This document shows, one piece after another, positions 46,871 to 56,365 of a DNA stretch of 64,000 bases; the stretch's first letter is position 1, and every line of letters starts with the position of its first letter. The notes below the pieces were generated by a model. It was not told the DNA's origin. It ran no database searches and worked only from the letters and a program-made list of their open reading frames with translations. Origin of the DNA: RI-153 sp963721725 (GTDB taxonomy: Bacteria; Chloroflexota; Anaerolineae; Caldilineales; Caldilineaceae); assembly GCA_963721725.1 (NCBI GenBank), contig CAVRLX010000033.1:62001-126000 (forward strand), in the 5' to 3' direction. Both the position numbers and the translations under genes were made by a program.

Positions 46871-48341
46871 TCATGTGCGCTCAGCGGCGGAGGCGGCACG
46901 GATAAAGTCGGCCATGTCCGCTTTGATCTGCGCCAGCGAGGGCGGGTGAATGTACATCATGTGGCCCGCTTCGTAGTGGTGCATTGAAATGTTGCCCTGC
47001 AAGGCCGGGTCGATCTCTAGATGGTTGAAGGTGTATTCGGTGGCAAAGTAGGGCGTGGCGAGATCGTAGTAGCCGTTGGCGACAAAGATTTTCAGATAGG
47101 GATTTTGTGTCATCGCCCCGCGCAGCGTCTCCGCCACGTTGAGATACTGATTTTGGTGCTTGCTGTAATCCCAACTCATATAGAGGTTTGCCAGAATTTC
47201 ATAGGGCAGATCGCTCTCAAAGCGCAGTTCCCGGCGCACATAGTCGTTGAGCGTGGCCGTGTACAAGCCCTGGATCACACTGTAGCTGGGATCGTATTCA
47301 AACTGTCTCACCGGCGGCGTCACGATCAATGCCGATAAAGCGCGAATCCAGCCGACCCACCGTGCGACGGCGCGCCCGCAGCAACTCTTTGGTGAAACGG
47401 AAGATGTCCACGCGCAGATTGGTGCGTTCAATGTACTCGGCACTTAGCCCGGTGAAGCGCGCCAGATCGGCCGCAATCGCAGCGCGTTCCGTCTCTCCCA
47501 GCGCCGCCCCTTTCATCAGCGCCGAGGCATACTCGCCCAGCGCGAACGCCTCTGCTTCGGCCAGCGTTTTGGATAGCCCCTGCCCGATGAGATCATCACC
47601 CAACTGGCGGTGATACCAAGCGGTGGCGGTGTAGGTGGGCAGAAAGAGGATGTAGGGCAGATCGTTGCCCACGGTAAAGCGGGCCGTCTGAAAATTGAGA
47701 ATCGTGGAGATCAAGAGGATGCCGTTGAAGACCATCCCGTGCCGCTCTTGCAGATGGCCCGACAGACCGGCAGCGCGTGTGGTGCCGTAGCTCTCGCCAA
47801 TCAAAAACTTGGGCGAAGACCAGCGGCCCAATCGTGTGGTCAGTAATCGGATCACCTCGCCCACAGATTCAATGTCGCCTTCATAGCCGTGGAACTGCTT
47901 ACTTTTCTCTTTGTCCGCCGGGCGGCTGTAGCCCGTGCTCACGGGGTCGATGAAGATCAGGTCGGTGAGATCAAGAATCGAGTAAGGATTGTCCGCCAGT
48001 TTGTAGGGCGGTGGGGGCACGGTGCCGTCCTCGTTCATGTGCACGATGCGCGGGCCGAACATGCCCAGATGCATCCACACCGACGACGAACCGGGACCGC
48101 CATTAAACGAAAAGGTCAGCGGGCGGCTGCCCGGATCTTTCACATTGTCGCGGGTATAGGCCACATAAAACACGGTGGCTGTGGCGGCGTCATCCTCATC
48201 TTTCAAGACAAGCGTCCCCGCCGTGGCCGTGTATCGGATCTCCACACCGTCCACGGTCAGCGTGTGGCGGGTCTGGATCTTCTTCTCTTCGGGTGACTTT
48301 TTCTCGTCGTTCTTTTCAGGTTTTTCTTTGGTTTCAGCCAT
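46871..48341 (-). CDS. Serine carboxypeptidase-like peptidase, S10 family (one frameshift)
   Basis: About 490 residues. S10 hallmarks: LTFSFNGGPGSSSVWMHLGMFGPR (oxyanion region), FLIGESYGTTRAAGL (catalytic Ser), FVANGYYDLATPYFATEY (Asp) and HYEAGHMMYI (His). The first 25 residues are lysine/glutamate-rich and contain no signal peptide, so it is probably cytosolic. The frame breaks near 47,320, where one extra base sits in GIDRDA/GVTPPVRQFEYD. S10 members remove C-terminal residues of peptides. Confidence 0.9.
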
Positions 48342-48380
48342 GATCGGTTTCTGGGTGATGGTGAACAGTGGATAGAAATA

Positions 48381-49182
48381 TTACGAACGCAGTCCCCGCT
48401 CGAACAGATGGGCATCGAGCCAGGCGACATCTTCTGGCGGTAGATCGGGCAATGGTGGCTCGGCGCGGTAATCGATGCGCCGTTCGTAACCTGCGCTGGC
48501 GTAGATCTGGCGTAATGCTGCGCCAATGTCCAGCGCCACATCGGGGTCCGGTGAGCGCAAGGGAACAGGCACAACGGGCAAGGGCTGGCGCAGCGCAATC
48601 GGCCAGATCGCCAGATCGGGGCGCTGTTCGGCCCGGCTCAGGAAGACAAAATAGGGCAGATCGGGCAACCGTTGCAGTTGTACCGGGCGCACGCCGTTGC
48701 GCAACAGATCGATCTCCAACAGGTGGGCGCTGCTCTGGACAATTTCCTCGCGTTTCTTGGCATACTCCTCTGCCCCCGCCGACAATTTGTAGCCAGGCCG
48801 CTTGTTGACCGGTGACAGCAGTTCAATCGCCGTGATCAGCGTCTCGCCATCCACACTGCGGATCTCCAGCCGGGCATAGCGCGTGGGAATCGCCATGGGC
48901 GCAGGCAAGACCAACGGCGCAGCCTCCACCCCAGGCGGCCCGAACAGCCACGGCCCCCGCCCGATGTGGCTCTAAAATGCCCACATCGGGCATAAAGGCC
49001 CGGCGCGTCGGCGCGATCTCAATGCTTTCGTAGGTCACATAGGGCGTGATGACTGCCACATAGTTAGGGTTTAACTGGCGTTGGATCTGTTCGGAGAATG
49101 CTGCAATCAGGCGGTGATGCACATCCGGCCAGAGTTTCGACGCCTCCAAAAACGGGTCCATGCCAGGGAAGGGTAGCTCCAT
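48381..49182 (-). CDS. DUF4058 family protein (one frameshift)
   Basis: About 267 residues. The start MELPFPGMDPFLEASKLWPDVHHRLIAAFSEQIQRQLNPNYV and the later TAIELLSPVNKRPG...YAKKREEIVQSSAHLLEIDLLRNG are characteristic of DUF4058, a family of unknown function common in Chloroflexota, cyanobacteria and planctomycetes. The core E-x-x-S-P-x-N-K and L-x-E-I-D-L-L-R-x-G recall nuclease-like folds, but this is speculation. The break is near 48,930. Confidence 0.87.
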
Positions 49183-49247
49183 GATCTCACCTCGCTATTC
49201 TGTCTGCCGCATTGTCGATTTCAATCATACCATGAAGCACTGTCGTC

Positions 49248-49276
49248 TTGTCATCCGACCATTCCTTGGTTAAAGT
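49248..49276 (+). promoter_or_regulatory. Predicted promoter of the SDR gene
   Basis: TTGTCA (49248-49253), a 17-bp spacer and TAAAGT (49271-49276), 38 bp before the SDR start. Confidence 0.45.
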
Positions 49277-49314
49277 GAAGACGAGACAAAACCATTAAAC
49301 CATAGGAGAAACCG

Positions 49315-50086
49315 ATGGAACCCCTCCCCCAAAAATTGCGCGGCAAAGTCGCACTTGGTCACCGGCGCGGGGCGCGGATTGGGCCGCGCCTATGCCCTGC
49401 GGCTGGCCCGCCTGGGCGCGGATGTTATTGTCAACGATGTCAGCTTGAAGGCACACGAAGAGTACGGCGAAGCATTGACCGCGGCCAGCGTGCCCGACGA
49501 GATCGAAATGTTTGACGTGCGCGGGCTGGGCATTGAGGCCGATGTCACCGACACAGGGCAGGTGCAGAGCATGTTTGGGCAGATTGAGCGCGAATTTGGG
49601 CGATTGGATATTCTCGTCAATAACGCTGGTGGCGCGCTCTTTGGCAATGACTTCCCGCGCACGCTGGATCTCAACCTCATGGGCACGGTGCACTGCTGCC
49701 AAGCTGCCGCCGAGATCATGAAACGCCAGCGCTCAGGTCGAATCGTCAACGTGGGCAGCCAGGCCGGCATCTTGGGGCGCAGTGCCGGGCCGTATAGCGT
49801 CGCCAAAGCCGCCGTGATCCACTATACGCGCGGGCTTGCCAACGAGTTGGGACCATACAACATCAACGTCAACTGCATTGCACCGGGCTGGATTCTCAGC
49901 TCGCGGGCGGTGGCGTGGGGACGCGCCGAGAAAGAGAAACGCCAGGAACTCGAAGCCCAGATTGCGCTGGGGCGACTGGGCGATCCTGAGGATTGCGCAC
50001 GGGTCGTGGAGTTCCTCGTCACCGATCTCTCCGATTATGTCACCGGTCAGTGCATTCCCGTTTGCGGCGGCTTTGTGCTCTGTTAG
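49315..50086 (+). CDS. Short-chain dehydrogenase/reductase (frameshift at start)
   Basis: About 257 residues. With one extra T near 49357 removed, the N-terminus reads MEPLPQKLRGKVALVTGAGRGLGRAYALRLARLGADVIVND, the T-G-x3-G-x-G cofactor motif. NNAGGALFGN, the catalytic Ser (NVGSQAG), and PYSVAKAAV (Tyr-x-x-x-Lys) follow. Similar to 3-oxoacyl-ACP-reductase-like or sugar-acid dehydrogenases; substrate unknown. The start follows AGGAGAAACCG. It precedes pepF by 94 bp. Confidence 0.9.
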
Positions 50087-50180
50087 CCTGCCGCCCAGAC
50101 GCCAAAGGTGCAAACAGGAGGTACTTCTTCTATACTGCATCCATACGTTCATCTCTTGTATCACCAAGAAAAGGAAACTC

Positions 50181-51983
50181 ATGCAAACAGAAAGCATATT
50201 GCGACGCAAGGATGCCGTTCCGCAAAGCACCTGGGATATTGACAGCGTTTTCCCCTCGTGGGAAGCGTGGGAAGCCGAGTTGGCTGCGCTCAAGGCAGAA
50301 TCTTCCACCCTGACAGACTTTGCCGGACGGCTGGGCGACGATGCCACCGTGCTGGCCGACTGGCTGGAAATTTATAGCAACTTTCGCCGGCGCGCCATGA
50401 AAGTGCGCCTCTATCCCTACATGCACACGGTGGTGGACAGCCACGACGCCGAGTCCAAAGGCAAGTTGGGCCAGGCCATGGGTGTGATTGGACAGATGTT
50501 GGCGGCCACGGCCTTTGCCGAACCGGAGATCATGGCTGTGGGCGAGGCGCTCTTTGCCTGGGCCGAAAGCGAACCGCGGCTGGCCGTCTATCGCCACTAT
50601 TTTGACGATCTGTTGCGCCAAAAAGCACACCGCCGCTCCGCCGAGGTGGAAGAGGTGCTGGGCATGTTGGCCGATCCCTTTAGCGGCGCCTTTCAGACGT
50701 ACGGCGATCTCACCAATAGCGATCTCGATTTTGGCGAAGCCGAAGACAGCGCGGGCAATCGCTATCCCATTCAACAATCCAATCTGCGCACGCATCTGCA
50801 CAACCCGGATCGCACCCGCCGCCGCACCGCTTGGGAAAATTTCAACGATGCCTATGTGCGTATGCAAAACACATTGGCCGCCAACTATATTGCCCACGTC
50901 AAACAGTCGGTCTTTCAAGCCCAGGTGCGCGGCTACGATTCGGTGTTGGCGTTGATGCTCGATCCGTTCAACATTCCGTTGGACGTGTTCCACAATCTGC
51001 TCGACACCTTCAAACAAAACTTGCCGGTCTGGCACCGTTACTGGGACGCCAAACGCCGACTGTTGGGTGTGGAAACGCTGTACCCCTATGACATCTGGGC
51101 ACCGCTTACCACCCAATCACCTCCAGTGACCTATGCCCAGGCTGTGGATTGGATCGCGGCGGGGATGCGTCCGCTGGGCGATGACTACGTATCGCAGATG
51201 CGCCGGGCGCTGGTGGACGAGCGTTGGGTGGATTGGGCACCCAATGCCGAAAAACGCCAGGGCGCGCAATCGCTGCGGGCCAAAAACGTGCATCCCTTCC
51301 TCTGGCTCAGCTTTGATGACAGCCTGGGCGGCATGAGCACGCTGGCCCACGAGATCGGCCATTCCATGCACAGCCACCTTGCCGACAGCCGACAGCCGGA
51401 GCTATACGCCGACTACAACATGATCGCCGCCGAGACGGCCTCCAACTTCAACCAGGCCATGACCCGCGCCTATTTGATCGAAGAAAAGGCCGACGATGCC
51501 CATTTTCAACTGGGGCTGATTGACGAGGCCATGGACAATTTTCACCGCTACTTTTTCATCATGCCCACGCTGGCCCGCTTTGAATTGGAAGTCTACACAC
51601 GCGCCGAGCAGGGCAAGCCGCTGACGGTCAACGTCTTCAACGATCTCTGTGCCGATTTCTTCGCCGAGGGCTACGGCGACACTCTGACTGACGACCGACC
51701 GCGCACCGCCAGCACATGGGCACAGTTTTTGCATCTCTACATGCCCTATTACACCTTCCAATATTCGGTGGGGATCAGCGCGGCCCATGCCCTTTCGGCA
51801 CGCATTTTGAACGGAACGCCCAACGCCGCCGCCGACTATCTGCAATTTTTACACGCCGGCAGTTCGCTCTACCCGGCGGAACTCTTCACTCTGGCTGGCG
51901 TGGACGTGTCCACGCCAACCTCGGTGGAAGCCACCTTTGGCGTGCTCTCTGGCCTGGTGGATCGACTGGAAAGTTTGATTTGA
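50181..51983 (+). CDS. pepF: Oligoendopeptidase F, M3B family
   Basis: 600 residues, near-standard length. The zinc motif H-E-x-x-H is in GMSTLAHEIGHSMHSHLAD (about 396-400), with the third ligand Glu in NMIAAETASNFNQAM. It hydrolyses short peptides in the cytoplasm. The N-terminal STWDIDSVFPSWEAWEAELAALKAE is typical of the family. ATG at 50181 follows AAGGAAACTC; the longer open frame upstream belongs to the SDR region and is not used. Confidence 0.94.
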   Translation: MQTESILRRKDAVPQSTWDIDSVFPSWEAWEAELAALKAESSTLTDFAGRLGDDATVLADWLEIYSNFRRRAMKVRLYPYMHTVVDSHDAESKGKLGQAMGVIGQMLAATAFAEPEIMAVGEALFAWAESEPRLAVYRHYFDDLLRQKAHRRSAEVEEVLGMLADPFSGAFQTYGDLTNSDLDFGEAEDSAGNRYPIQQSNLRTHLHNPDRTRRRTAWENFNDAYVRMQNTLAANYIAHVKQSVFQAQVRGYDSVLALMLDPFNIPLDVFHNLLDTFKQNLPVWHRYWDAKRRLLGVETLYPYDIWAPLTTQSPPVTYAQAVDWIAAGMRPLGDDYVSQMRRALVDERWVDWAPNAEKRQGAQSLRAKNVHPFLWLSFDDSLGGMSTLAHEIGHSMHSHLADSRQPELYADYNMIAAETASNFNQAMTRAYLIEEKADDAHFQLGLIDEAMDNFHRYFFIMPTLARFELEVYTRAEQGKPLTVNVFNDLCADFFAEGYGDTLTDDRPRTASTWAQFLHLYMPYYTFQYSVGISAAHALSARILNGTPNAAADYLQFLHAGSSLYPAELFTLAGVDVSTPTSVEATFGVLSGLVDRLESLI

Positions 51984-51988
51984 AGAAT

Positions 51989-52073
51989 ATTGGGGATTAG
52001 AGATTGGATATTAGGGATTGGGGATCGATAGTGACGGCAATCCCCAATCCCCAATATCCAATCCCCAATCCTC
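51989..52073. repeat. GATTGGGGATTGG-type hairpin
   Basis: Between pepF and the enolase-superfamily gene, tandem GGGGATTAGAGATTGGATATTAGG units (51990-52024) face CAATCCCCAATCCCCAATATCC-like complements (52038-52070, shown only in part here). The arms can fold into a long hairpin. Same family as at 6399 and 9567. Confidence 0.6.
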
Positions 52074-52096
52074 AACACCCCAAAGGAGTCCTCGCC

Positions 52097-53320
52097 TTGA
52101 AAATCACCAACATTCGCACCTTTCTCGTCGATTCGGGCAGTTCCAAAAATTGGCTCTTCGTCAAAGTCGAGACCGACGCCGGCATCCACGGCTGGGGTGA
52201 GTGCTACACGCAACTTGACCGCGACCGCGTGATTGAAACCCACGTGCAGCAATTGGGTCGCTATCTCGTGGGGCGCAGTTCGTTTGATGTGAAGCATTTC
52301 ACCTTCATGGCCTACAACGATTTCGCGGGCAAGCGCGGCAGCATGGAACTCTACTGCGCCATTAGCGGCATCGAACAAGCGCTGTGGGATATTAACGGCA
52401 AGGCCACGGGTCAGCCCGTCTATAATCTGTTGGGCGGCAAATTCCGCGACAAGATCCGCGTCTATGCCAATGGCTGGGGCGGTGGCGGTTCGCTGGAGCA
52501 ACTTACCAGCAGTGCCAAAGCTGTGGTGTCGGCGGGATTTACAGCGCTCAAGTTCGATCCTTTCCCGGGGCCGTGGCGGGCCTATATTGACCGCCGCGCC
52601 GAAGATGTCGCCGTGGAGCGTGTGGCCGCCGTGCGTGATGCGGTTGGCCCGGACGTGGAAATTTTGGTCGAAGTGCATCGCCGTCTGGCCCCGCTCCATG
52701 CCATCCGCGTGGCCGAACGCATGGAAGCCTCGCGCCCGTTTTGGTATGAGGAGCCAGTCTCTGTGCGCGATCTGGATGGGCTGATTCAGGCCAAGGCAGG
52801 CATCCGGTTGCCTGTGGTCACCGGCGAAGAACTCTACACCAAAGCCGAGTTTGCGCCCATTTGCCAGCGCCGCGCCGCCGACATTCTCAACCCCGACGTG
52901 TGTAACTGTGGCGGCATTTTGGAGCTACGCGAGATCGCCGCGCTGGCCGAACCGCACCATATTTCCGTGGCTCCCCACAACTACAACAGCACCACGATTG
53001 GGCTGGCAGCCACGCTGCACGCCGCCGCGGCTATGCCCAACTTTTTAATCACCGAATATTTCGTCAATTTTGAAGCACGCGGGCGAGAGATCGCAACGCC
53101 CCCCTTCGCCGTTGAAAATAGTTACATCACCCTGCCCAGCACGCCCGGCCTGGGCCTTGATCTCGACGAGGCCGTCCTGGCCCGCTATCCATTTGCCGAA
53201 AAAGCGCTGCGCAGCGTTGCGCCAACCGCAGGACGAATGAGCGATCTGGTACGGCTTCTGGTATTTCAGATGAGGGGCACACCGCAAACCTTCCGGGAAG
53301 GGGTCAAGCGCTTGCTTTGA
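52097..53320 (+). CDS. Mandelate racemase/muconate lactonizing enzyme family, galactonate-dehydratase-like (TTG start)
   Basis: 407 residues. The start is TTG at 52097, 8 bp after AAAGGAG, giving MKITNIRTFLVDSGSSKNWLFVKVETDAGIHGWGE; upstream ATG readings run through the intergenic hairpin. Barrel residues: AALKFDPFPGPW region (Lys), ILVEVHRRLAP (first metal ligand, Glu, then the His region typical of galactonate/gluconate-type dehydratases), FWYEEPVSVRD, VVTGEELYTK and ISVAPHNYNSTT (His). It probably dehydrates a sugar acid to a 2-keto-3-deoxy acid. Intact, unlike its relative at 11622. Confidence 0.9.
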   Translation: MKITNIRTFLVDSGSSKNWLFVKVETDAGIHGWGECYTQLDRDRVIETHVQQLGRYLVGRSSFDVKHFTFMAYNDFAGKRGSMELYCAISGIEQALWDINGKATGQPVYNLLGGKFRDKIRVYANGWGGGGSLEQLTSSAKAVVSAGFTALKFDPFPGPWRAYIDRRAEDVAVERVAAVRDAVGPDVEILVEVHRRLAPLHAIRVAERMEASRPFWYEEPVSVRDLDGLIQAKAGIRLPVVTGEELYTKAEFAPICQRRAADILNPDVCNCGGILELREIAALAEPHHISVAPHNYNSTTIGLAATLHAAAAMPNFLITEYFVNFEARGREIATPPFAVENSYITLPSTPGLGLDLDEAVLARYPFAEKALRSVAPTAGRMSDLVRLLVFQMRGTPQTFREGVKRLL

Positions 53321-53514
53321 CAAGAACCCCGATCTGACCCCTTCCCGGAAGGTTCTGCCCCCAATGTGAAATGCACCCCTGATGGAACATGGTTTTTCGC
53401 CTCGTTGACTGTAATGAAAAAGCATTGTATGCTCCGTTTCTTTGTCGATATCGTCAATTCAAGAGCGATGCTTTTTTCTGTATATAGGGTATATTTCCAG
53501 CTTGAAACGGGCGA

Positions 53515-53617
53515 TATGCGGAAAAATTTCCACATATTGCCTCTGCACCGCATGATATACGGAAAATTTCCGTAATTAACCCTCAAACGGGGGTATTATA
53601 CGGAATGATTCCGCATA
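53515..53617. promoter_or_regulatory. Three phased palindromes, period 41 bp
   Basis: Three copies of a near-perfect palindrome of type TATRCGGAAAWTTTCCGYATA: 53515-53536, 53557-53575 and 53597-53617. The left GG of each lies exactly 41 bp from the next (53520, 53561, 53602). They lie 55 to 160 bp upstream of an extended -10 box (TGCTAAAAT, 53670-53678). The arrangement suggests cooperative binding of a dimeric regulator on one DNA face. Confidence 0.6.
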
Positions 53618-53789
53618 ATAATAGTTAGCCCGCTGCGCGCAGTTGCATGAAACCGCGACAGGGGAAATCTGCTAAAATGTAGCGCTTGGGACAGTATGAG
53701 GAGCTTTTGCTTCAAGTCTTGCGCGGCTCATTTGACGCCAACATCGCACTCGACTTGGAGAAATAGCTGCGTTTATTCCCAGACAGATT

Positions 53790-55090
53790 ATGAAAATATT
53801 TTACAAATTACTCAGCAACGTATTGCTTGCTGCTATTACCAATTATTACGTTTTTTTTGCCTTAATGTTTTGGGCTTATTTAGAAACCAAATCAGTCTTG
53901 GCAACATCCATCCTCTCCGGTATTTTTTTTGTTAACACGGCCATTTCCAGTTTTTGGTTCGGCTCGATAGTTGACCATAACAAAAAGAAGTTTGCGATGC
54001 TGATTTCCAGTATTGCCACTCTCCTATTCTTGTCAGTCGGCCTTCTTCTCTACCTAATCGCGCCGAGGCTGCCTTTAAGGATATTTCCGGAGTGTGGCTG
54101 TGGGCTTTAATTCTCCTTTTACTGCTTGGAGTAAACGCTGGTAATATTCGCAATATCGCCTTGCCGACAACCGTTACGATGTTGGTACCGGAAGACGACA
54201 GAGACCGGGCAAACGGCATGTCTGGGACAGTGATGGGAGTTGTCTTTGTGATAACTCCGGCTGGAAGTGGATTAGTGCTGGCATACGGCGGTATGCTGTG
54301 GATACTGGCTTCGGCAATTGTGCTGACAACCATCGCCATTGTACATTTGGCTTTGGTTTCAATACCGGAAGAAGAAATAGTACATACGCCAGAGAAACCA
54401 AAGAAGATAGACATTAAAGGCACCATCTCGGTCATCCATTCGATACCGGGGCTTTTTGGATTAATCTTCTTCTCCACGTTCAATAATCTTATTGGTGGAG
54501 TGTATGCTTCTTTAATGGATCCGTATGGTTTGTCGTTGGTTTCTGTGAAGGTTTGGGGAATTGTATGGGGAGCCTTAAGCGTGGCTACTATTATTGGCGG
54601 ATTGTATATTGCCAAAAAAGGATTGGGAAGCAGTCCTTTAAGAACAATGTTCACGGCAAATATTGCGATGTCGGTTATCTGTATTTTCTTTACTATCCAG
54701 CCATCAATCCTACTTCTTAGCGTAGGAATATTCTTCTGGCTTTATTTGATGCCGTTTATTGAAGCCGCCGAGCAAACTGTGCTTCAAAACGTCGTCCCTC
54801 TGGAGCGGCAGGGCCGGGTGTTTGGTTTCGCTCAGAGCGTGGAGCAGTCTGCTTCGCCGATTACAGCCCTTGCGATAGGGCCAATCGCGCAATTTGTCTT
54901 TATCCCTTTTATGACAACCGGCAAAGGGGTGAACTTAATCGGCAGTTGGTATGGCGTTGGGGCAGGAAGAGGCATGGCTCTTGTCTTTTCGATTGCCGGT
55001 ATTATCGGGGTAATGATAACTCTCATTGCAATGCGTTCTCGTGCCTATAAATTGTTGAGTGAAAGATACCAAAAAGCACCGGCTACTTAA
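53790..55090 (+). CDS. MFS transporter (one frameshift), AT-rich
   Basis: About 433 residues with twelve predicted membrane helices, of the macrolide/enterobactin-efflux branch of the major facilitator superfamily. Loop 2-3 holds WFGSIVDHNKKKFAMLIS, a form of the G-x3-D-x-x-G-R-R/K motif. Later parts include NIRNIALPTTVTMLVPEDDRDRANGMSGTVMG and a C-terminal half with LQNVVPLERQGRVFGFAQSVEQSASPITALAIGP, typical of this efflux group. The frame changes near 54,070. Codon use and AT content differ from flanking genes, consistent with horizontal transfer. Substrate unknown. Confidence 0.85.
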
Positions 55091-55155
55091 AGGTAGTTCG
55101 GTCAAGGGGGAAATTAAGGTTGGGAGATAAGAAGTGAGTGCAAGTCCCCAACAGC

Positions 55156-55248
55156 GGGCTAACAAGGCGCTGCACCCGACCGCCTACAGCTTCGTTCGTC
55201 GTGCCTCCTCTCTTCGCTTCCGGCGGCGGGTGAGCTTGTAGTTCGGCC
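55156..55248 (+). other. attC-like recombination-site hairpin
   Basis: GGGCTAACAAGGCGCTGCACCC near the left and GGGTGAGCTTGTAGTTCGGCC near the right are imperfectly complementary, about 93 bp apart, with a CGAC/CCGGCGGCG stem within. The outer CTAAC and GTTCGGC resemble the R'' and R' core sites of integron attC elements, as solitary copies do in some Chloroflexota genomes. No integrase gene is in the window. Confidence 0.4.
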
Positions 55249-55416
55249 TCTAGGCACTTATCACGGCAAGGCCGATCTGAATGTCGCTAGCGAACTCAGG
55301 GTGTTATCCATAGATACCCCGTTGATGTTAGCGAGAATCCGAACTAGCGCATATCATTACTGATTCGACCGGCGGTATTAACGTTGCGCTGATAAACGAA
55401 GTTCAAACTGCAGCAC

Positions 55417-56053
55417 TTGCAGATGCAGCAACATGTCGAGTCTGATACGGACAGCCAAGAGCAAAACAGCCATATCTTAGTATTCTGGTGCATGCTCAGG
55501 TTTCCGACTGACGAGGAAACTGCACGGAGTTATGCACGATGGATTAGGGATCCCGGCAAATGCGAAGCAGCAGTTCACGTCAATGAAGAGGAGTCATTCA
55601 ATATAGTCGAGCGGAATCTCACAGGTTGGACCAAGTTTCGATATCATGCCGAGCGATACTATTCAATTCCTCGCGTGAACCACATTAGCCAAGCAATGCT
55701 TGATGTAAAGCCTAGATTGTTCATTTGCTCTGGGACATGGAAGTTCAGCAATGGTGAACTTTGTCTCGAGAACAGTGCAGGACAAATCCAAATTGTTCCA
55801 CCGGAGCGCTTGCTGCCCTATTTAAGTTAGTAGTAGGTCAAGTGGATTGCGTGTTGCTGAACGCCTGTTACTCGGCTTTACAAGCCGAAGCGATTGCTAA
55901 ATATGTCAAATACGTAATTGGGATGAATAATGAGGTAGGCGATATAGCAGCTATTTCTTTTGCTGTTGGATTTTACCACGGAATTCGGGCAGGCAAACCG
56001 ATTGAAGCGGCATCGAATATGGATGCGTCAGATTATGCTTCAAGGAATTCCTG
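55417..56053 (+). pseudogene. Decayed CHAT (caspase-like) protease
   Basis: Two frames together resemble a CHAT domain. The first has YYSIPRVNHISQAMLDVKPR, and the second VDCVLLNACYSALQAEAIAKYVKYVIGMNNEVGDIAAISFAVGFYHGIRAGKPIEAA, including the catalytic-Cys motif L-N-A-C-Y-S. Between them the expected S-G-H-G-S motif (catalytic His) can be read only by combining frames around 55,735, so at least three indels exist. Ordinary for a degraded gene, though sequencing error may add to it. CHAT proteases act in bacterial self-killing and signalling. 56054-56365 beyond it holds nothing I can name. Confidence 0.6.
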
Positions 56054-56365
56054 AACATTTAACTCCTGTTTTGATGCAGAGGTAACGGGGCTTTCCGTAT
56101 GACTTAGCACCAAGGCAAGAGAACCCAGTGTCGAACATTGAGATGAGCGCCGCCTTTCTGCTGCGTTGGGCGGCCGATCTCGTTTTCCGAGGGCTCGTTG
56201 GCACAGGATCGGCTCCGCAACCGCAAGCAACGGGTTATCACTGTGTTACCCAGCAAACGGATTCCCACATTCCGCAGTTAGAATCGACTCTGTTCACGAT
56301 ATCATTGCCCCATTGGGCCAGATATTGCACCAACACCGTTTCTCCTTCTCACCTCCTCAAAAAGA

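Noticed and set aside
55131..55180. GTGCAAGTCCCC-like segment as a group II intron domain or rRNA-like end
   Set aside because: No intron domain V, no reverse transcriptase; the segment fits better as the left side of an attC-like hairpin.
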